A stretch of 64,000 nucleotides of DNA. Source: Streptomyces sp. VRA16 Mangrove soil. Lineage in GTDB: Bacteria > Actinomycetota > Actinomycetes > Streptomycetales > Streptomycetaceae. The notes below the pieces were generated by a model that saw nothing but the letters and a program-made list of their open reading frames with translations, was not told the DNA's origin and did not search any database. A program made the position numbers and the translations under genes. The stretch covers positions 1 to 64,000 of the forward strand of contig NZ_JAFVLN010000026.1 of the NCBI RefSeq assembly GCF_017377775.1, written 5' to 3'. Positions 59,174 through 64,000 of this stretch are shown here, piece after piece (position 1 is the first letter of the stretch; every line of letters begins with the position of its first letter).

Positions 59174-60742
59174 TCAGGCGTCGTCCTGATCACCGGGGCG
59201 CAGCCGGCGGGCGAGCCCCTTCGCCAGCTGGCGGGCGGCGACCGGGGCCACGGCGAGCGTCATCGCGCCGTTCCGCTCCGGGCGCGGCGCGACGACGTAG
59301 GCGCGGGTGCGGTGCCAGTGGCGGCGCGCGGGCGGCACGACCGGGAGCGGGATGTCGTGCGTGACGCCGAGGGCGCGCACGCTCAGCCGCACGGTCTGCG
59401 CCGGGACCGGCCGCTGCCCGCGGGGGAACAGTCCGGCGACGGGCAGCGCGACCCGGATGAGCGTGCCCTGCTCGCGGCAGTCCAGCTCGACGGCGGCGGG
59501 CTGCCCCTGCGCCGTGCCGTCGACGACGACGCACTCCGCGCCGAAGGCCGCGAGGTCGGGCAGCGAGCTGGACGTGACGATGCGCAGCCCGGTGTCGTCC
59601 CACCGCACGTCGGCGGGGGCCAGGAACTGTCCGGCCCAGGCGCTGCGCGTCTCGGCCGTGATGTCGAACCACTCGTCGGGCAGGCCGAGTTCGGGATCGC
59701 GGAAGCAGGGGTGGGCGGCGTACGCGCGCTCGCCCTCCAGGTGCAGCGGCGGCTGCGGGTGGCGTACGACGTCCAGCAGGGCCTGTGTGGCGCCCCGTTC
59801 GGCGAGCCGCATCAGCAGCCGCTGGCGCCGGTCGAGCTTGCGCAGCGCGTAGTCGCTGCCGTACTTGCGCATGAGCGCGCCGAGCCCCTCGCAGACGGTC
59901 CGCTGTTCCTCGTCGCTCAGTTCGAGCAGTTCGGGCGCGACGAGCGGGGCCAGCTCCCAGGTGGTGTGCCGCTGGTTGATCCAGTCGCGGCCGCGTCCGG
60001 GTTCGGTCATCCGCTCGGTGAGGGCCATGATCGCGGTGGTGGCGCGCAGCCGGTCGACCATCCGGTGCCGGAAGGTGACGTTGCTGTCGTCCTCGCGGCG
60101 CACGGCGAAGTAGTAGTCGTAGTCGGCGAGTACGGAGATCCGCGCGGCCCGGAAGCACGCCTCCAGCGTGAACGGCTGGTCGCTGAGGACGGGGTACTCC
60201 TCCGGGTAGCGCAGCCCGTGCCGCTCGATCAGTTCGCGGCGGAACAGCTTGGTGTTGGACAGCGCCCAGGGCAGCGCCGAGTCCTCGAGGCGCACGTCGT
60301 CCTGGGAGGACTTGAAGACGGCGCGGGGCACGGTGCGTCCGTTGACCCCGACCATGCGGCCCAGCACGACGTCGGACTCCAGCCGGTCGGCGGCGTCGAC
60401 GAGCCGCTCCAGCGCCTCGGGCCCGAGCCGGTCGTCGGCGCCGACGAAGAACACGTACCGGCCGCGTGCCAGGTCGAGGGCCCGGTTGCTCGGCGCGGCG
60501 GGGCCGCCGGAGTTGGGCTGGTGCACCACGGTGAAGACGTCGGGGTGCAGTCCGGCGAACCGGTCGAGCTCCTTCTCGCCGCCGTCCGTCGACCCGTCGT
60601 CGACCGCGATGATCTCCATCCGCCCGTCGAGACCGATGGTCTGCCCGACGAGCGAGGTGAGGCACTCCGTGAGGTACGGCATCGTGTTGTAGACGGCGAC
60701 GACGACGCTGACATCCGGCGTACGGCCGGGAATGTTCTGCAT
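59174..60742 (-). CDS. GT2-family glycosyltransferase
   Basis: A 522-residue inverting glycosyltransferase. The GT-A domain (about 8-230) has DVSVVVAVYNTMPYL, VDDGSTDGGEK and FVGADDRLG, with the D-x-D reduced to A-D-D but acid residues kept. The rest (about 300-522) is a beta-rich domain like the middle parts of the nearby TagF fusions, without a transferase motif of its own. ATG 60742 (MQNIPGRTPD). The divergent acetyltransferase gene starts only 40 bp away, so both promoters must overlap or lie within coding DNA. Confidence 0.86.
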   Translation of the reverse strand: MQNIPGRTPDVSVVVAVYNTMPYLTECLTSLVGQTIGLDGRMEIIAVDDGSTDGGEKELDRFAGLHPDVFTVVHQPNSGGPAAPSNRALDLARGRYVFFVGADDRLGPEALERLVDAADRLESDVVLGRMVGVNGRTVPRAVFKSSQDDVRLEDSALPWALSNTKLFRRELIERHGLRYPEEYPVLSDQPFTLEACFRAARISVLADYDYYFAVRREDDSNVTFRHRMVDRLRATTAIMALTERMTEPGRGRDWINQRHTTWELAPLVAPELLELSDEEQRTVCEGLGALMRKYGSDYALRKLDRRQRLLMRLAERGATQALLDVVRHPQPPLHLEGERAYAAHPCFRDPELGLPDEWFDITAETRSAWAGQFLAPADVRWDDTGLRIVTSSSLPDLAAFGAECVVVDGTAQGQPAAVELDCREQGTLIRVALPVAGLFPRGQRPVPAQTVRLSVRALGVTHDIPLPVVPPARRHWHRTRAYVVAPRPERNGAMTLAVAPVAARQLAKGLARRLRPGDQDDA

Positions 60743-60746
60743 GCCA

Positions 60747-60776
60747 TGCAAACGACCGACCGCGCCGCTCGTTGCA
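60747..60776. promoter_or_regulatory. Inverted repeat in 40-bp divergent gap
   Basis: TGCAAACGA (60747-60755) faces TCGTTGCA (60769-60776), an inverted pair with one base missing in the right arm. It occupies most of the gap between the GT2 and acetyltransferase starts and could serve as one shared operator. Confidence 0.4.
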
Positions 60777-60782
60777 CAGTTC

Positions 60783-61421
60783 ATGACGACAACGACCGCT
60801 TCAGCCCCGACCGCCCGAACCGCCGTCCGGATCGCGGACGGCGCCCAGGTCCATGACTCCGTGACCCTCGGATCCGGCACCTGCGTCTGGGAGTTGGCCC
60901 AGATCCGGGAGGGCGCGACGCTCGGCGAGGGGTGCGTGGTGGGGCGCGGCGCGTACATCGGCACGGGGGTCAGCGTCGGCACGCACGTGAAGATCCAGAA
61001 CCATGCGCTGGTCTACGAGCCCGCGACCCTCGCCGACGGCGTCTTCGTCGGCCCCGCGGTCGTCCTCACCAACGACCACAACCCGCGGGCGGTCGGTGTG
61101 GACGGCGCGCTGAAGTCGGCGTCGGACTGGGAACCGGTCGGCGTGACGGTCGAGGAGGGCGCCTCGCTGGGGGCCAGGTCGGTGTGTGTGGCGCCGGTAC
61201 GGGTGGGCCGCTGGGCGATGGTCGCGGCGGGCGCGGTGGTCACCCGTGACGTGCCGGACTTCGCGCTCGTGGCCGGGGTGCCGGCGCGGCGGATCGGCTG
61301 GGTGGGCCGGGCCGGGGAGCGGCTGGCCGAGCGGGCGGACGGCACCTGGGAGTGCCCGCGCACGGGCGCCCGCTACGCGGAGTCTCCCGAGGGCCGCCTC
61401 ACCGAGCTCGGACCCGCATGA
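60783..61421 (+). CDS. WbpD-like UDP-sugar N-acetyltransferase
   Basis: A 212-residue left-handed beta-helix acetyltransferase built of hexapeptide repeats (VRIADGAQVHDSVTLGSGTCVW onward, about 13-150). QNHALVYEPATLADGVFVGP and LTNDHNPRAV near 82-110 closely follow the WbpD/WlbB family, which acetylates the 3-amino group of UDP-2-acetamido-3-amino-glucuronate. This fits the UDP-sugar dehydrogenase 650 bp downstream on the other strand. The matching oxidoreductase and aminotransferase are not in this window. ATG 60783; the upstream frame overlaps the GT2 gene. Confidence 0.85.
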   Translation: MTTTTASAPTARTAVRIADGAQVHDSVTLGSGTCVWELAQIREGATLGEGCVVGRGAYIGTGVSVGTHVKIQNHALVYEPATLADGVFVGPAVVLTNDHNPRAVGVDGALKSASDWEPVGVTVEEGASLGARSVCVAPVRVGRWAMVAAGAVVTRDVPDFALVAGVPARRIGWVGRAGERLAERADGTWECPRTGARYAESPEGRLTELGPA

Positions 61422-61437
61422 CTTACGCTGGCCTTCC

Positions 61438-62070
61438 ATGGCAACAAGCACCGCACTCTGGTCCTTCGCCCTGGTCGTGGGGCTCCTCACCCTCACTCCC
61501 GGACTCGACACCGCCCTGATCCTGCGCACCGCGGCCCTCGGCCACCGCAGACGCGCCTGGGGCGTCGTCCTCGGCATCCAGACCGGCACCCTGCTGTGGG
61601 GCGCGCTGAGCGCCCTCGGCGTGACGGCCCTGCTCACCGCCTCCCACCTCGCGTACGAGATCCTGCGCTGGGCCGGTGCCGCGTACCTGGTGTGGCTGGG
61701 TGCGCGGATGCTGTACGCGACGTTCCGGGGCCGCCCGGCGCCAGAGCCGGAGGAGCCGAGGGCCGGGGCGGACTCGCTGCGCTCCGGCTGGCGCCAGGGC
61801 ACGCTCACCAACGTCCTCAACCCGAAGATGGGCGCCTTCTACGTCGCGATGCTCCCGCAGTTCGTGCCCGCGGGCACGAACCACTTCGCGATGGGTCTCG
61901 CCCTGGCCTGCGTGCACGTGGCACTGGGCCTGCTCTGGTCGACGGTGCTCATCGGGTGCGCGCACATCCTGCGGGGATGGCTGCGGCGCCCCCGCGCCCG
62001 CCGGGTCCTGGACCGGGTGACGGGCACGGTGATCGCCGTGTTCGGGATGCGGCTCGCGTTCGGCGAGTGA
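61438..62070 (+). CDS. LysE-family exporter
   Basis: A 210-residue LysE/RhtB-type amino-acid or metabolite exporter with about six helices. LTLTPGLDTALILRTAALGHRRRAWGVVLGIQTG near 17-50 carries the family P-G-x2 start motif, and TNVLNPKMGAFYVAMLPQF near 122-140 is the second hallmark. It lies 16 bp after the acetyltransferase gene, so they may share a transcript, though a functional link is not obvious. It converges on the sugar dehydrogenase gene with a 7-bp gap and no terminator. Confidence 0.9.
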   Translation: MATSTALWSFALVVGLLTLTPGLDTALILRTAALGHRRRAWGVVLGIQTGTLLWGALSALGVTALLTASHLAYEILRWAGAAYLVWLGARMLYATFRGRPAPEPEEPRAGADSLRSGWRQGTLTNVLNPKMGAFYVAMLPQFVPAGTNHFAMGLALACVHVALGLLWSTVLIGCAHILRGWLRRPRARRVLDRVTGTVIAVFGMRLAFGE

Positions 62071-62077
62071 CCGCGCG

Positions 62078-63373
62078 CTACTCGGCGACGGGCGCGCCCA
62101 GCACGATCCGGCACGCCCCCGGCCAGCGCGCGGGGTCGGTGATCCGCCGCCCGTCGACCAGCACCCGCACCCCGGGCAGGTCGGCGATCCCCAGCTCGGC
62201 GTAGTCCGCGTGGTCGGCCTGCACGACGGCGGCCGTCACGTCCTGCCCGGCGTACGGGGTGAGCCCCAGCTCGGCCAGCTCCTCGTCGGTGTACAGCGGA
62301 TCGGCGACGTACGGCACGGCGCCCGCCGAGCGCAGCGCGCCCACCACCCCGAACACCCCGGAGAACGCGGTCTCCTTGACGCCGCCCCGGTAGGCGGCGC
62401 CGAGCACGAGCACCTCGGCCCCCGCCAGGTCCCCGTACGCCTCCGCGAGCCGGGTGACCGCGTACCCGGGCATCGCGGCGTTGGCCTCGCGCGCCGCGCG
62501 CACGACCGTCGCCTCGGGGTCGTTCCACAGGTACATCCGCGGATAGACCGGGATGCAGTGCCCGCCCACCGCGATGCCGGGCCGGTGGATGTGGCTGTAG
62601 GGCTGGGAGTTGCACGCCTCGATGACCTTGAGGACGTCGATCCCGGCGCGGTCGGCGAACCGCGCGAACTGGTTGGCGAGCCCGATGTTCACGTCCCGGT
62701 ACGTCGTCTCGGCGAGCTTGGCCAGCTCCGCCGCCTCGGCCGAGCCGAGGTCCCAGACGCCGTTGGGGTGCGGCAGTTCGTCGCGTACGTCGAAGTCGAG
62801 GACGGACTCGTAGAACTCGACGCCGGCCCGCGCCGACGCCACGTCGAGGCCGCCGACCAGCTTCGGGTAGCGGCGCAGATCGCTGAACACCCGCCCGGTC
62901 AGCACCCGTTCGGGGCTGAAGACGAGGCTGAAGTCCCGCCCGGCCCGCAGCCCGGAGCCCTCTTCCAGCATGGGCGCCCAGCGGGTGCGGGTGGTGCCGA
63001 CGGGCAGGGTCGTCTCGTACGACACCAGCGTGCCGGGCCGCAGGCCGCGGGCCACCTCCTTGGTGGCGGCGTCCATCCAGCCGAAGTCCGGGGCGCCGTC
63101 GGCGTCGACGTACAGCGGGACGACGAGCACGACGGCCTGTGCCGCGGCGACGGCCTCCGCCGTCTCGGTCGTGGCCCTCAGCCTCCCTTCCGTGACGGCC
63201 TTCTTGAGCCGCGGCCCGAGGTCGTGCTCGCCGGGGAAGGGCTCGACGCCGTCGTTCACCAGGGTCACGACGCGTTCGTCGACGTCGGCGCCGACGACCT
63301 CGTGCCCCTTGGCGGCGAACTGGACGGCCAGCGGAAGACCGATCTTGCCGAGGGCTACTACGCAGATGCGCAT
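62078..63373 (-). CDS. Nucleotide-sugar 6-dehydrogenase (UDP-GlcNAc/ManNAc type)
   Basis: A 431-residue UDP-sugar dehydrogenase that makes a UDP-uronic acid by two NAD-dependent oxidations. The Rossmann start is VALGKIGLPLAVQFAAKGHEVVGADVD. The central domain has LAETTYRDVNIGLANQFARFAD, and the catalytic Cys is in GGHCIPVYP at about 272. The C-terminal UDP-binding domain follows (LGAAYRGGVKETAFS). It is closer to the WecC/WbpA branch (GlcNAc or ManNAc) than to UDP-glucose enzymes. It starts 3 bp after the stop of the GT4 gene upstream. Together with the WbpD-like gene it suggests an acetamido-uronic acid in the surface polymer. Confidence 0.9.
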   Translation of the reverse strand: MRICVVALGKIGLPLAVQFAAKGHEVVGADVDERVVTLVNDGVEPFPGEHDLGPRLKKAVTEGRLRATTETAEAVAAAQAVVLVVPLYVDADGAPDFGWMDAATKEVARGLRPGTLVSYETTLPVGTTRTRWAPMLEEGSGLRAGRDFSLVFSPERVLTGRVFSDLRRYPKLVGGLDVASARAGVEFYESVLDFDVRDELPHPNGVWDLGSAEAAELAKLAETTYRDVNIGLANQFARFADRAGIDVLKVIEACNSQPYSHIHRPGIAVGGHCIPVYPRMYLWNDPEATVVRAAREANAAMPGYAVTRLAEAYGDLAGAEVLVLGAAYRGGVKETAFSGVFGVVGALRSAGAVPYVADPLYTDEELAELGLTPYAGQDVTAAVVQADHADYAELGIADLPGVRVLVDGRRITDPARWPGACRIVLGAPVAE

Positions 63374-63375
63374 GG

Positions 63376-64000
63376 CTACTTGCCTCCAGAGACAGCGGTG
63401 ATCGTCGACGCGGCGGGGACCGCGTCCGGCAGGAGTCGGCGGTAGACACCGTCGAGCACCTCGGCCTGCGCCTCCCAGGTCCAGGAGTCGAGGAGGCCGG
63501 GGGTGTCGTAGGCGGCGCGGTAGCGGCCGGGGTCGGCGAGCACCGCGCGCACGGCGCGCACGAAGTCGCCGGTGTCCTCGGCGCGGAACACCTCGCCCTG
63601 CCCGTTCTCGCGCACCGCGGCCGCCATCGTCCGCACGTCGCTGACGACGATGGGCAGCCGGGCGTGCGCGTACTCCATGAACTTGGTGATGAGTGCGAGT
63701 TCGTGGTTGGGCCAGTGGTGGATCGGGATGAGGCCTACGTCGGCGCCGGAGAGGAAGTCGACGACCTGCCAGTGCGGGACGTACGGGAGCACGTGCAGCC
63801 GGTCGGCGACGCCGAGTTCGGCGGCCCGGACGAGCAGCCCCTTGATGTAGGCGCTCCTGGGCGCGAGGACGACGAACGCGGCGTGCACGTCGGGCAGTTG
63901 CGGCAGCGCCTCGACGATCGTGCGCAGGCCCCGCTGCTCGGCCGCCGCGCCGCTGTACACGACGAGCGGGGTCCCGGCCCCGATCCCGCACAGGGCGCGC
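63376..64000 (-). CDS. GT4-family glycosyltransferase (5' part beyond window)
   Basis: The frame is open to the right edge; only the C-terminal about 207 residues are seen. They form the donor-binding half of a GT-B enzyme: LVVYSGAAAEQRGLRTIVEALPQLPDVH begins the Rossmann domain, then LHVLPYVPHWQVVDFLSGADVGLIPIHH. After NHELALITKFMEYAHARLPIVVSD comes the place where GT4 enzymes hold the donor-binding Glu. The stop is 2 bp before the dehydrogenase start, so they form one operon that continues rightward. Confidence 0.85.
   Translation of the reverse strand, partial: RALCGIGAGTPLVVYSGAAAEQRGLRTIVEALPQLPDVHAAFVVLAPRSAYIKGLLVRAAELGVADRLHVLPYVPHWQVVDFLSGADVGLIPIHHWPNHELALITKFMEYAHARLPIVVSDVRTMAAAVRENGQGEVFRAEDTGDFVRAVRAVLADPGRYRAAYDTPGLLDSWTWEAQAEVLDGVYRRLLPDAVPAASTITAVSGGK

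Overview
This window is chromosomal DNA of a Streptomyces or close relative. The base composition is very G+C-rich, GTG and TTG starts are common, and terminators are long perfect hairpins without U tails. The gene order (murA, HU protein, malic enzyme, HelD-like helicase, anti-sigma/SigU, nnaR-narK, mat-like genes, ssrA-smpB, ftsEX, prfB, pkaB-pkaA) matches my recollection of the Streptomyces coelicolor SCO2940s-SCO2980s core region. I ran no database search.

Layout. 0-10 kb holds core genes: a GH20 hexosaminidase, a DUF3039 zinc protein, YqgE, MurA, an HU protein, NAD-malic enzyme and a HelD-like ATPase. Between the last two lies a strong candidate small RNA. 10-16 kb has the ECF sigma/anti-sigma pair SigU/RsuA, a CGNR protein, a GNAT enzyme and the nitrate pair nnaR-narK with GlnR-like sites. 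16-22 kb is a mat-like operon for an extracellular aminosugar polymer, followed by a LysR regulator and an MFS exporter. 23-28 kb has a PBP4-type carboxypeptidase, a relic of a PHB-depolymerase-like gene, a lipid-free anchored protein with a duplicated domain and a GH18-like secreted protein. 28-34 kb has tmRNA, smpB, ctp protease, ftsX, ftsE, a tiny zinc-ribbon protein, a sortase-anchored repeat protein and prfB. 34-41.5 kb has two Ser/Thr kinases (PkaB, PkaA) and a divergent FHA/FtsK-like ATPase.

41.5-64 kb is accessory cell-surface territory: a sugar ABC importer lacking its own ATPase, then three large proteins joining a GT2 domain to a TagF-like glycerophosphotransferase, a GT4 enzyme, an acyltransferase, a GT-C membrane protein, another GT2, a WbpD-like acetyltransferase, a LysE exporter, a nucleotide-sugar dehydrogenase and a partial GT4. 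Together these look like the left part of a teichoic/teichuronic-type wall glycopolymer locus that continues past the right edge.

Most notable non-coding signals: the candidate sRNA at about 6.92-7.05 kb (promoter, closed helix, GNRA hairpin and terminator all fit one transcript), two 152-bp bipartite repeats bracketing the ABC/TagF block, a 5-copy 28-bp tandem array, a 4-copy 13-bp tandem repeat in front of the hexosaminidase, and GlnR-like boxes at nnaR and narK.
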